NCBI RefSeq assembly: GCF_042657365.1
Contig: NZ_JBHSKT010000004.1
Span: 248,001 to 312,000, forward strand
Source of the DNA: Adhaeribacter_A terreus
GTDB taxonomy: Bacteria > Bacteroidota > Bacteroidia > Cytophagales > Hymenobacteraceae
Reading direction: 5' to 3'
Length of the DNA stretch: 64,000 nucleotides
Below the pieces are notes generated by a model. It was not told the origin of the DNA. It ran no database searches and was given only the letters and a program-made list of their open reading frames with translations. This document shows positions 1-7,299 of the stretch, in pieces. The stretch's first letter is position 1, and every line of letters begins with the position of its first letter. A program made the translations under genes and the position numbers.

Positions 1-162
1 TAACCCGCTTTTTCAACCATTTTTTCCAATCCGCTTTTTGGCTGAAACAGGTTATGTTCAATCATATTTCGCAGGGATTCGTATAAAACCTGCCACCCGG
101 CCAATTGGAAATTCGGGGCGGGCTAAAAATTGTTCAACACTAAAACGAAAGGAAAAAACGCT
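1..162. other. Leading intergenic stretch
   Basis: I see no gene, RNA or recognisable repeat here. It probably holds the promoter and leader of the small basic protein that follows. Confidence 0.4.
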
Positions 163-342
163 ATGCCAAGAGGAGATAAATCTGCCTATACAGACAAACA
201 AAAAAGACAGGCGGAACACATTGAAGACAGTTACGAGAAAAAAGGAGTTGGCCACGAGGAAGCAGAAAAGCGCGCCTGGGCCACGGTAAACAAACACGAC
301 CACGGAGGTAAGAAAAGCGGCTCCGGTCGTAAAAGTTCTTAA
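163..342 (+). CDS. Small basic MPRGDKS-type protein (plasmid-stabilisation-protein-like)
   Basis: A 59-residue, very hydrophilic basic protein. It opens with MPRGDKSAYTDKQKRQAEH, has a central EEAEKRAWATVNK segment and ends in a GGKKSGSGRK tail. This pattern is shared by small proteins often labelled 'plasmid stabilization protein' in Proteobacteria and Bacteroidota chromosomes; their function is not established and the label should not be taken literally. I chose the ATG at 163 because homologs start at MPRGDK, although the frame is open further upstream. The start codon lies inside an AAAACGCTATGC string identical to the 5' block of the dispersed 30-bp repeat. A strong hairpin terminator follows at 375-427. 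Confidence 0.75.
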   Translation: MPRGDKSAYTDKQKRQAEHIEDSYEKKGVGHEEAEKRAWATVNKHDHGGKKSGSGRKSS

Positions 343-374
343 GGCTTCTTCCTGAAAATGTGCCAGGAAGAAAA

Positions 375-427
375 TTACACTAAAAAAAAATGCCGGTTCT
401 TTGCTCAGAACCGGCTTTTTTTTTAGT
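375..427. terminator. Bidirectional hairpin terminator
   Basis: Stem GCCGGTTCT/AGAACCGGC with loop TTGCTC is flanked by an A-run and a T-run, and the pairing extends outward through ACACTAAAA/TTTTAGTGT. It sits between convergent genes and can serve both. Confidence 0.85.
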
Positions 428-439
428 GTAGTTTAAATT

Positions 440-931
440 TCAGCGTTTGCTATTAAGGAGTTTATCCATTCCGCGCGCGGCGGCAGCAGCGGCTAAACCG
501 CCCAATAAATACCAGGCTACCGTCATTACTTTGGTTTGCGTGGTGCGGCCGCTTGGCGCTGTACCTAAACCCAAAGGGCCGGGAAGCGCTACGCCGCCTA
601 AGCCACCGGCCAGGCCGAGCATAGAACCGCGGAGCCAGGCATTTTTATCGCAACCAGCCAGACTATAGTACAACGCGTTGGCCACAATATCGCCGGCCAT
701 GGTTATGCCAAAGAGTTTTTCTTCGGCGGGCGGTTCGGTATTGGCGGCACGCATGGTTTTGGCAATTGCGCGCATACCCAGCAGATCCATCCGGGGAGCA
801 TCGGGGTGCACACGGCGCATGGTTTCGTGCACCAAAGTTAGGGCGCAGGCACCCGCTAAACCACCAGCCAACGATTTCAGCATACTGTTATTGGTAGCGC
901 ATTTATTCTGTTTCCATTTACTTTTTTTCAT
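440..931 (-). CDS. Hypothetical Gly/Ala-rich membrane protein
   Basis: A 163-residue protein I do not recognise. A basic N-terminus (MKKSKWKQNK) precedes a Gly/Ala hydrophobic segment (about residues 18-35), a polar middle (about 40-75) and two further small-residue hydrophobic stretches (about 97-120 and 138-155). The Gly-rich segments suggest tightly packed membrane helices. It lies just downstream of the DUF421 gene on the same strand, with about 20 bp between them, so the two may be co-transcribed and end at the 375-427 terminator. Confidence 0.6.
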   Translation of the reverse strand: MKKSKWKQNKCATNNSMLKSLAGGLAGACALTLVHETMRRVHPDAPRMDLLGMRAIAKTMRAANTEPPAEEKLFGITMAGDIVANALYYSLAGCDKNAWLRGSMLGLAGGLGGVALPGPLGLGTAPSGRTTQTKVMTVAWYLLGGLAAAAAARGMDKLLNSKR

Positions 932-950
932 AGTAGAGGTAGTTTATTGT

Positions 951-1496
951 TTAGAAATTAATAACGCGGCTACAACCATCAGGTTTTGTTTCTGGTTTTT
1001 CGGCTTTACTAAAGGGAATTAAACTGATCTCACCGCTCCGCTCAAAGTAGGCATCTTTCACATTTTTCAGGTCTTCCATTTTATCTTTACGGCAAGCTTC
1101 ATAGAGGTCGTTCAGGCTAACTTTTTCGCGTTCCATTTCCTTCCAGAGTAGGTTGCCGTCTTTTATAAGCTGTGTTTCCTGGCCCTTTACATATTTCCCG
1201 AAACCCTTTATATGAAACGCGACCATGGCCAGCAGCCAATGAAAACCAACCAGCAAAATGGCTGTGAAAACGGTTGCGTAAAAAGGCGAATTACCGGTTA
1301 TGGCGCGGCTTAAAATGGAACCCAGAATAATACCCAAAACAATATCCAGCGCGGTACTTTTACCAAAAATGCGATGATCGCCGTAGCGCACCATAAACAG
1401 GGTAAGCAGAAAAACCAGAATACCCCGCAACCCCATTTGCCACCACAAAATATCTTTAGAATCCGGACCGATCAAGGCATTCAAAAAATCGAGCAT
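951..1496 (-). CDS. DUF421 / YetF-family membrane protein
   Basis: 181 residues. Three N-terminal transmembrane segments (about residues 20-38, 48-66 and 72-95) are followed by a soluble domain with IKGFGKYVKGQETQLIKDGNLLWKEMEREKVS-type sequence, which is the DUF421 (YetF/YcaP) architecture. Family members form small inner-membrane proteins with a cytoplasmic alpha/beta domain; some Bacillus members have been linked to spore or envelope functions, but the activity here is unknown. It probably forms a two-gene unit with the downstream Gly-rich membrane protein. Confidence 0.8.
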   Translation of the reverse strand: MLDFLNALIGPDSKDILWWQMGLRGILVFLLTLFMVRYGDHRIFGKSTALDIVLGIILGSILSRAITGNSPFYATVFTAILLVGFHWLLAMVAFHIKGFGKYVKGQETQLIKDGNLLWKEMEREKVSLNDLYEACRKDKMEDLKNVKDAYFERSGEISLIPFSKAEKPETKPDGCSRVINF

Positions 1497-1529
1497 GGAA
1501 ATTGTATAGTTTAAGATTAAGTTTCAAGA

Positions 1530-1559
1530 AAAACGGTAGGCTTTTATTCCGGAAAACTG
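1530..1559 (+). repeat. TBR 30-bp repeat
   Basis: 5' block AAAACGGTAGGC, 11-nt spacer, 3' block AAAACTG. Intergenic, upstream of the DUF421 gene. Confidence 0.8.
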
Positions 1560-1755
1560 CAGAAATTTATACGCTGCATATTGTTTCTGATTGCTCCTTT
1601 TTTAGTAAACGGAAATAAACCTGAAGGGTGCAATTCATAAGAAAAAGCTTTAAATTTTAGCTTAATAAAAGAATTCGGCAACCTGGCACCCAAGTAATTA
1701 CGTAAGTAAGCCTGAAGTTTTTAGTAAAATAATACATTACAATATTAATATATTT

Positions 1756-2241
1756 ATGGAGAAGGCCACTTTTGCAGCGGGATGTTTTTGGGGGGTTGAA
1801 GCTATTTTCCGCCAACTTGAAGGAGTTACAGCTACTTGCGTTGGCTACACAGGTGGCATAACCGAAAACCCTACTTATGAAGAAATTTGTGCTGATAAAA
1901 CTGCGCATGCCGAAGCTGTAGAAATTACCTACGATCCTGCACGCATTTCTTACCAGGATCTGCTGGAAGTTTTCTGGCAACAACATAACCCCACCACACT
2001 TAACCGTCAGGGACCTGACATTGGCGCGCAATACCGCTCGGCTATATTTTACCACAACCTGGCTCAGAAAGAAGCCGCGCAAATATCAAAAGCCTTGCTC
2101 CAGCAATCAGAAATTTACCGCAACCAACCTATTGTAACCGAAATTTCAGCAGCCGGAACATTTTATAAAGCTGAAGAATACCATCAGCAATACCTGGAAA
2201 AAAGAGGCTTTTCGAACTATGTAAAAGTGCTGACGAAATAA
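1756..2241 (+). CDS. msrA: Peptide-methionine (S)-S-oxide reductase MsrA
   Basis: 161 residues, normal for a single-domain MsrA. It reduces the S epimer of methionine sulfoxide in proteins and free methionine, using thioredoxin-recycled cysteines. The catalytic GCFWG motif (Cys about residue 9), GVTATCVGYTGG, the Glu-containing NPTYEEI and the GPDIGAQYRSAIF segment are all present. No MsrB domain is fused or adjacent. It is divergent from the DUF421 gene and followed by its own hairpin terminator. The ATG at 1756 is the only sensible start, as GCFWG must lie near the N-terminus. Confidence 0.96.
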   Translation: MEKATFAAGCFWGVEAIFRQLEGVTATCVGYTGGITENPTYEEICADKTAHAEAVEITYDPARISYQDLLEVFWQQHNPTTLNRQGPDIGAQYRSAIFYHNLAQKEAAQISKALLQQSEIYRNQPIVTEISAAGTFYKAEEYHQQYLEKRGFSNYVKVLTK

Positions 2242-2270
2242 ATTTAGCCCAAACGCCCCTTTGAAAATAT

Positions 2271-2304
2271 AAAAGCCCGGTACCATTACAGCACCAGGCT
2301 TTTC
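2271..2304 (+). terminator. msrA terminator hairpin
   Basis: Arms AAAAGCCCGGT and ACCAGGCTTTT with one mismatch, followed by a T-rich stretch, 30 bp after the msrA stop. Confidence 0.65.
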
Positions 2305-2332
2305 TTGTTCATAGATCAATTTCTAAAATGGC

Positions 2333-2617
2333 TTATCGCTTTAATTTACCGGCAATTCCGCTGAAATTCATTTTAGAGCGTTTAGACAAATAACCCGCGC
2401 CTAAAACCAGCAAAGCTCCACCAATTACTTTTTGCGTGGTGCTGAGGCTGTTCACTTTTTTAGCAGCCATTTCACCGTATTGTTTCAGTTTTTCGGGAAT
2501 CTGCACGTTACCTAACATGCCCGTTAAAGTATCCATATTAAAACCGTTGCTCTGATTTGAAGCGGCATTTTGCGCCGAATGCTGTGCCTGATCTGGCTTG
2601 TTGGTTTTATTTTCCAT
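2333..2617 (-). CDS. Hypothetical protein with one C-terminal hydrophobic segment
   Basis: 94 residues, not recognised. The N-terminal half is Gln/Asn-rich and probably disordered (residues 1-25), followed by an amphipathic stretch. One hydrophobic segment, KVIGGALLVLGAGYL (about residues 64-78), precedes a basic tail. The layout resembles small membrane-anchored stress proteins of Bacteroidota, but that is only an impression. Confidence 0.6.
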   Translation of the reverse strand: MENKTNKPDQAQHSAQNAASNQSNGFNMDTLTGMLGNVQIPEKLKQYGEMAAKKVNSLSTTQKVIGGALLVLGAGYLSKRSKMNFSGIAGKLKR

Positions 2618-2743
2618 GATGTTTTGAAAGTTAAAGAATGAAAATTATCCGGCCTTCATTAGCTATTTTTCCAATAGGGCCGAAATACTATACCGGTTTT
2701 TTACGGGCTTAGGTTTCAATTATTCTTCCATTTTTCCTTACCC

Positions 2744-2773
2744 GACTTTTTCGCTTAAAAATGCTATCGTTTT
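2744..2773 (-). repeat. TBR 30-bp repeat
   Basis: On the minus strand: AAAACGATAGCA, 11-nt spacer, AAAAGTC. It lies in the 276-bp gap between genes. Confidence 0.8.
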
Positions 2774-2893
2774 TCGGTTTCATTCCTCTTATTGCATTAA
2801 AACTACCCGAACCTGTGCGTCAAGCTTCCGTAAATTGTTCTTACGGCAACGCTCCAAAAGCAAAGCCAATGTTTCACTTTACCGAATAAGACT

Positions 2894-3523
2894 ATGAAAT
2901 TTAATAAGAACGAAAGTGGCGAACGTGGCCACCGGAATCATTTAGAAGGCGAAGGTACCAAAGCAGACCGTCAGGGTGGCGGACCAGGCGAACGTAGCAG
3001 CATGGCCGGCGAACAAGGCGCGAAAGCTGAAAATCCTAACGATAGCATACGCTCGCATACGCAAGCCGGCGAAGTGCATGGAGCCGGTACATTAAAAGAA
3101 GGTTCGAGTCGCGATCAGGCCAATGAAGATCGTTTTGGCCTGCACTTGGGCGATGATTACCGCAAAGACCGGATAACCGGAGAACAAAATGAAGATGTTC
3201 GTCGACAAACCGGCACCGCAAATCATGCGGGTGGGAAAACCGATGGATCTGGCGGCGGTAAAAGCAGTGGCGGTGCCGGTCATGGTCCGCAAAGCCACAC
3301 GCACGCCCCTGATTCCAGCGGCAGCAATAACCCAAGCAGCCGAGCAAGCAGCAACGAAGGTTCGGGCGGAACCAACGTAAATACGAAAGATTACAAAGGC
3401 TACGAAGGCGGAACTCCTCCGGGGAAACTGAAAAGTGGCGGCGACCATCAACACGGTGGCGAATTTCCACCAAGAACCCGTCAGAACCCTAACGAAGAAG
3501 GCAGTTCGGCTGGTAGCCACTAA
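2894..3523 (+). CDS. Low-complexity hydrophilic Gly/Ser/His-rich protein
   Basis: 209 residues with almost no hydrophobic residues, rich in Gly, Ser, Asn, His, Lys and Glu, with recurring short patterns such as GEGTKADRQGGG and GGGKSSGGAGHG. No signal peptide or membrane segment. It should be intrinsically disordered and heat-soluble, like hydrophilin or desiccation-protective proteins; that role is inferred from composition only. The long regular frame has codon use like its neighbours. It starts with ATG after a gene-free AT-rich leader and ends at a strong palindromic terminator. Confidence 0.65.
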   Translation: MKFNKNESGERGHRNHLEGEGTKADRQGGGPGERSSMAGEQGAKAENPNDSIRSHTQAGEVHGAGTLKEGSSRDQANEDRFGLHLGDDYRKDRITGEQNEDVRRQTGTANHAGGKTDGSGGGKSSGGAGHGPQSHTHAPDSSGSNNPSSRASSNEGSGGTNVNTKDYKGYEGGTPPGKLKSGGDHQHGGEFPPRTRQNPNEEGSSAGSH

Positions 3524-3538
3524 GAAAACAGGTTAAAC

Positions 3539-3599
3539 TTTCACATAAAAAAGTCCCGGAACTTTAATATTAAAGTTCCGGGACTTTTTTATGTGAAAA
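3539..3599. terminator. Long palindromic bidirectional terminator
   Basis: Near-perfect inverted repeat: arms read TTCACATAAAAAAGTCCCGG and the complement, with the centre at AACTTTAATATTAAAGTT. It separates the convergent disordered-protein and VTT genes. Its right arm contains the 3' block of a TBR copy. Confidence 0.85.
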
Positions 3600-3611
3600 C
3601 TATAGCGTTTT
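3582..3611 (-). repeat. TBR 30-bp repeat, ending at the VTT stop codon
   Basis: Minus strand AAAACGCTATAG, 11-nt spacer, AAAAGTC. The first two bases of the repeat overlap the end of the VTT gene at 3610. Confidence 0.75.
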
Positions 3612-4347
3612 ACTTTTCCTTTTTTGCCTGGGAAGTAGAGGTTTTCTGTTTGTGTTTGTCGTAGAAATAAAAAATAAGGAAAGCTACAACACCAACGGAA
3701 GACAACCAGATAAGGCCGGTTTTAAGATTATCAGTATCGTTGCCAATAAAAGCAATAAGCGTAATAAGGGGCACTACGCCGGCCGTTGTGGCACCCATGA
3801 ATTTCCAGAATTGCAAACCTATAGAACCAGCCACAAAACTAATGGCATCGTTAGAAATTACGGGAATTACGCGCGCAATGGCTACCGCCCAATAACCATA
3901 ACGATCTACCTGCACTTCTACTTTTCTGGCGGCTTTTACACCCAGCAGTTTATGCACTAATGCAGATCCAGCCCAGCGCCCAACGCCATAACCAATAATA
4001 GAAGCCAGCATTATACCCGCAAAAGCAATGAGCGAGCCCCAGACCGGACCATAAACCAAAATGGTGATAATGATGATAGCCAGCACATTTACTACTACCA
4101 TAAACATTTGCACCACCATAAATAAAATAATGACCAGCGGCCCCCAGTAACCAAATTGCTCTACCCAGGCCGAAATTTTCTGCTGATCGCCGGTACTAAC
4201 AATATTCCAGGCTTCCCGCACATTGTTGGCAAATGGCGGCCAGAAAAAATAAAGCGCGAAGACGGTTCCTACCACCACCAGGGTAATGTACAAGGGCAGC
4301 TTGCTCGATTTTTCTTTGGGCTTATGTTCCGTTCGTACAGGTTCCAA
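3610..4347 (-). CDS. VTT-domain (TVP38/DedA-like) membrane protein
   Basis: 245 residues. It begins with a basic cytoplasmic segment, then a transmembrane helix (about 19-37), a loop, and a VTT/SNARE-associated core (about 68-215). Typical features are the Gly-rich AGIMLASIIGYGVGRWAGS and the conserved ARVIPVISNDAISFVAGSIG motif (family pattern R-x-x-P). DedA/TVP38 proteins are inner-membrane proteins tied to lipid scrambling and envelope homeostasis. The next gene on the strand is the secreted phospholipase-like protein 70 bp upstream, so they may be co-transcribed. Confidence 0.85.
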   Translation of the reverse strand: MEPVRTEHKPKEKSSKLPLYITLVVVGTVFALYFFWPPFANNVREAWNIVSTGDQQKISAWVEQFGYWGPLVIILFMVVQMFMVVVNVLAIIIITILVYGPVWGSLIAFAGIMLASIIGYGVGRWAGSALVHKLLGVKAARKVEVQVDRYGYWAVAIARVIPVISNDAISFVAGSIGLQFWKFMGATTAGVVPLITLIAFIGNDTDNLKTGLIWLSSVGVVAFLIFYFYDKHKQKTSTSQAKKEK

Positions 4348-4390
4348 ATTAGAATTGCTTGGTTGCAGAAGTAGTTTGCAAAGCTTCTAC

Positions 4391-4420
4391 GGATTTTTGG
4401 GGCGCAAAGGATACCGTTTT
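4391..4420 (-). repeat. TBR 30-bp repeat overlapping the phospholipase-like stop codon
   Basis: Minus strand AAAACGGTATCC, 11-nt spacer, AAAATCC. Its leading A residues are also part of the TAA stop of the upstream gene. Confidence 0.75.
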
Positions 4421-5690
4421 ATTTGCTTCCGGAATTACTTTGGCTGTGTTGCTTCAGGTTTAGCAGGCTGGCTTTGGTTTTAGAGTAGCGCTTCTTTTCT
4501 TTACGAAAATCGGGTGGCGGGGGTAAGTTAGCGAAATACAGCAGGCCATCGGCGCGCAACGTTGCAGAAGCGGTTTGGAAATTATGATCGGAGAGTTTTG
4601 TAAGCAAACGCGCAAACGTATCATCCGCCAGTTTATATCCTCCTAATTCCGCCTGAAAACCGGTATCAAGGTCGTAGTTTTGCAGTTCCGGTAAACTTTC
4701 CGGCAGGCTTTGTAATGAAAGCCGGTAAGCTTCCAGGGCAGCCACAAAACTTGCAGCAAATAAACTTTCGGCTTCCGGCGTAGGAATTTCGAAATTGAGC
4801 GGTTCCAGAATTCCAAATTTTGGTACGAACCGGAAAGCAGCAGCCATTATTCTCGCCGAAACGCCCGGCTGGTCTTCAGACTGGCGAAACAATTCGTTAA
4901 AACTGCTTCTGCGTAACAAATGCGCCACTTTCTGATCGGCAGCGCTGCCTTCATTTTTCAAGGCCTCTTCATCTACCCACTGCCAGCCGATCTTGGTGAT
5001 CTGGGGCAAAACGGCTTTCACTGAAATGCGAAAAACCCGTTCGGTCAGGGGCAGATATACAAAGATTTGTTTCAGCCGCAGACCATAGGTTTTGTAAAAA
5101 GCGCGTTCCAACACTTCCCGGGCCACTTTAAACCCAATAAAATCGCGGTAAGCTTGGGGTGCATAATTTCCGCGCGCGGCCTGTAGCACATCGAAGCCGA
5201 ATTCCATGCGCATGTGCGCCACCGGATCTTCTTCGTAGGTTACCACCTGGCCAAAATATTTGCGGGTTTCAGGATATACCAACGGCACGCTTAAGTTGGT
5301 AGCCAGTTTATGCCCATAAACATCGCCGTGATAATGCGCCAGCGCGCCTAAAGCAAATGCCAATTCGTTGCGGTTGGTGGCTTCGGCAATAAGATTTCGG
5401 GTGAAATTTCCGGTACACACATAATGCACCAGATCGGTAAAAAACCGGCTTCCCAATGGGTAATAACCTATATCGGGTATAATTGCACCTCCGTAGGCAA
5501 AGGCATGGGCATCTTTTAATTCACTGGCAGTTGCTCCGGGGAACCGACTTTCCAGAACTGTTACAATTTCTTTTTCCCAGGCTGCATCTATCATAGCCTG
5601 ATGGGTGAGTACCGAATAAGCGCACGTTTTCTGGCTAAAAAACAATAGCAAAAAAATTAAGATACAGCAGATTTTTCTAAATAGAGGCAA
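4419..5690 (-). CDS. Secreted zinc-dependent phospholipase C family protein
   Basis: 423 residues. A signal peptide (MPLFRKICCILIFLLLFFSQKTCA) leads into YSVLTHQAMID, the His-containing start typical of the PF00882 zinc-dependent phospholipase C fold. A central LGALAHYHGDVYGHK segment supplies further His/Asp ligands, and DPVAHMRMEFGFD is also present. Family members hydrolyse phospholipids or serve as periplasmic hydrolases in Bacteroidota. The protein is longer than the catalytic domain, with an extra C-terminal half (about residues 230-423) that I do not recognise. The substrate is unknown. Confidence 0.75.
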   Translation of the reverse strand: MPLFRKICCILIFLLLFFSQKTCAYSVLTHQAMIDAAWEKEIVTVLESRFPGATASELKDAHAFAYGGAIIPDIGYYPLGSRFFTDLVHYVCTGNFTRNLIAEATNRNELAFALGALAHYHGDVYGHKLATNLSVPLVYPETRKYFGQVVTYEEDPVAHMRMEFGFDVLQAARGNYAPQAYRDFIGFKVAREVLERAFYKTYGLRLKQIFVYLPLTERVFRISVKAVLPQITKIGWQWVDEEALKNEGSAADQKVAHLLRRSSFNELFRQSEDQPGVSARIMAAAFRFVPKFGILEPLNFEIPTPEAESLFAASFVAALEAYRLSLQSLPESLPELQNYDLDTGFQAELGGYKLADDTFARLLTKLSDHNFQTASATLRADGLLYFANLPPPPDFRKEKKRYSKTKASLLNLKQHSQSNSGSK

Positions 5691-5763
5691 GCAGTTTCGT
5701 TTGTTTTTCCTACGAAATTGCTTTGCCGCTGTTTAGATACCAGTTCTAAGATTTTGTAACAAG

Positions 5764-5793
5764 CAGTTTTCAGGCACTAAACCCTACCATTTT
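5764..5793 (-). repeat. TBR 30-bp repeat touching the DUF3616 stop codon
   Basis: Minus strand AAAATGGTAGGG, 11-nt spacer, AAAACTG. The first repeat base coincides with the last base of the TAA stop of the upstream gene. Confidence 0.75.
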
Positions 5794-6878
5794 TAAAGTT
5801 TATAAATATCTGCTTTTACTCCGTTATCGCCGTGTTTACGTTTATCCGTCGGGCTATCGAAAACGATTAACACGTGGTTATCGTCGTAAAGGGTCATGCC
5901 TTCAGCTTTGTCCTGCCCACTGGTTTCGCCGGAGCCGTGCGGCACATCGAATAATCTTTCAAGTTCTTTGCGATGCACAATGGCTTCGGGTTTCTGTTTG
6001 GTCGCATTTTTCCAGCAGTACACTGAAATGGTGCCGTCCAGATCCATGGTGGGACCAGCCAGAATTAACAGGTCGTGGCCAACTACACGCAACTCCCGGA
6101 TGCCCATACCTTCCAAATGCAGGAAATGCTTTTTGTAAAATTCACCGTTTTCGCCTATCGGTTTCAGTTTGAAATGTTCAGACTTGGATTCCTCTATTTC
6201 CACTTCCAGGATCATGGCCCAACCTCTTAATACCGGACCGCGCAAGCCTATATAGATTTTCTCTTTGCTCAAAGCCAGCCCTTCAATATCGAAGCCGTTG
6301 TCTTTGCCGGGAATTTGCATGAACGGTTTCAGGTGCATATCCGAAGCCAGTACCTGCCAGAGTTTATTTTTATCACCGTAGCTTACCAGCTGCGAAGCCT
6401 GTAATTTCACGTTCGGAATATCAGGGCGTTCGCAGGTTTTATGCAATTCGTATTCGCCGGTTTCTTTGTTTTTGATCATCGGAATACGCGCCAGCAAATA
6501 CCGGCTCGGGTCGTCCTTCACTTTGGCCAATCGTTTTATTTGCTTTTCCATTGAGTCTTTTTTCTTGGGTTTCTTGCGAGCCAGACTATGCGAGCCAACG
6601 ATCCACAAATAATGTTCGTCGAAACCCATGCCTTCAACATCAATTTCACACTCTTTTCCGCCAGGCAACTCCAGGTATTTATGCAGTTCGAAAGATGTAT
6701 GGCTACCGAAAGTTTCTTTATCGAGGCGCGTGAGGCGTTCCAGGCTGCTGCGTTCATCGCAGGCAATCCAGAGGTTATCGCCCAGCAGCAAAGAAGTTGA
6801 AAGGCCGTCGCGCACGTGTTTGCCGGCTTGGTTGTAGCTCTGCTTTTCGTCGAATTCGAGGGTAAGGTGTTTTTTCAT
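5793..6878 (-). CDS. DUF3616 domain protein
   Basis: 361 residues. Residues are spread over repeated beta-strand motifs (GDNLWIACDERSSLERL, IDVEGMGFDEHYLWIVGSHS, FDIEGLALSKEKIYIGLRGP, AEGMTLYDDNHVLIVFDSP), consistent with a beta-propeller-like DUF3616 protein. No signal peptide, so probably cytoplasmic. Function is unknown. I chose ATG at 6878 (MKKHLTLEF) over the in-frame TTG at 6896. Confidence 0.8.
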   Translation of the reverse strand: MKKHLTLEFDEKQSYNQAGKHVRDGLSTSLLLGDNLWIACDERSSLERLTRLDKETFGSHTSFELHKYLELPGGKECEIDVEGMGFDEHYLWIVGSHSLARKKPKKKDSMEKQIKRLAKVKDDPSRYLLARIPMIKNKETGEYELHKTCERPDIPNVKLQASQLVSYGDKNKLWQVLASDMHLKPFMQIPGKDNGFDIEGLALSKEKIYIGLRGPVLRGWAMILEVEIEESKSEHFKLKPIGENGEFYKKHFLHLEGMGIRELRVVGHDLLILAGPTMDLDGTISVYCWKNATKQKPEAIVHRKELERLFDVPHGSGETSGQDKAEGMTLYDDNHVLIVFDSPTDKRKHGDNGVKADIYKL

Positions 6879-6905
6879 AGCATGGGTTCCCGCCAACGTT
6901 TCGCT

Positions 6906-6935
6906 AACTTTTCAGGTGTATTTGCATACCGTTTT
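6906..6935 (-). repeat. TBR 30-bp repeat
   Basis: Minus strand AAAACGGTATGC, 11-nt spacer, AAAAGTT (last base deviates). It lies just upstream of the DUF3616 start. Confidence 0.65.
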
Positions 6936-7031
6936 TGGAGAGGGGAAGTTATTTATCAGGAAAAGAAATTTGTTTTCAACACTGAAAAAAAGATGGTTTC
7001 CGGCGCAGCTTTCTATGTTGGTATTAAGCAA

Positions 7032-7061
7032 AAAACGCTATGCTTCGGAGCCTCAAAACTC
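7032..7061 (+). repeat. TBR 30-bp repeat
   Basis: AAAACGCTATGC, 11-nt spacer, AAAACTC. Intergenic. Confidence 0.85.
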
Positions 7062-7181
7062 ATGGAAAGCCGAGTTTAAAACCAAGTAGTTTGCCTTTAT
7101 GTAATTACTGCTTGCTTCACCAACAAAATTGAATTGTCACGCCTTTTAAGGCGTGGAGCACAGCGGTGAAAAGTCAGGACA

Positions 7182-7220
7182 AAAAAATACCTCCCGGAAT
7201 GGCAGTACCAGGAGGCATTT
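7182..7220 (-). terminator. lpdA terminator hairpin
   Basis: On the minus strand TGCCTCCTGGTA and its partner TCCGGGAGGTA form a stem followed by a run of T, downstream of lpdA. Confidence 0.7.
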
Positions 7221-7252
7221 TCAGCAAAGGAATATCCGGAGTTTTTAAGCCG

Positions 7253-7282
7253 AAAACGCTATCGTTTTAAGCCGCAAAAGTC
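7253..7282 (+). repeat. TBR 30-bp repeat
   Basis: AAAACGCTATCG, 11-nt spacer, AAAAGTC, 18 bp beyond the lpdA stop. Confidence 0.8.
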
Positions 7283-7299
7283 ATTCCCGGAGCTTCAGA

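Noticed and set aside
1657..2082. Long minus-strand open frame opposite msrA
   Set aside because: Shadow of the msrA coding sequence; no family features and no start context.
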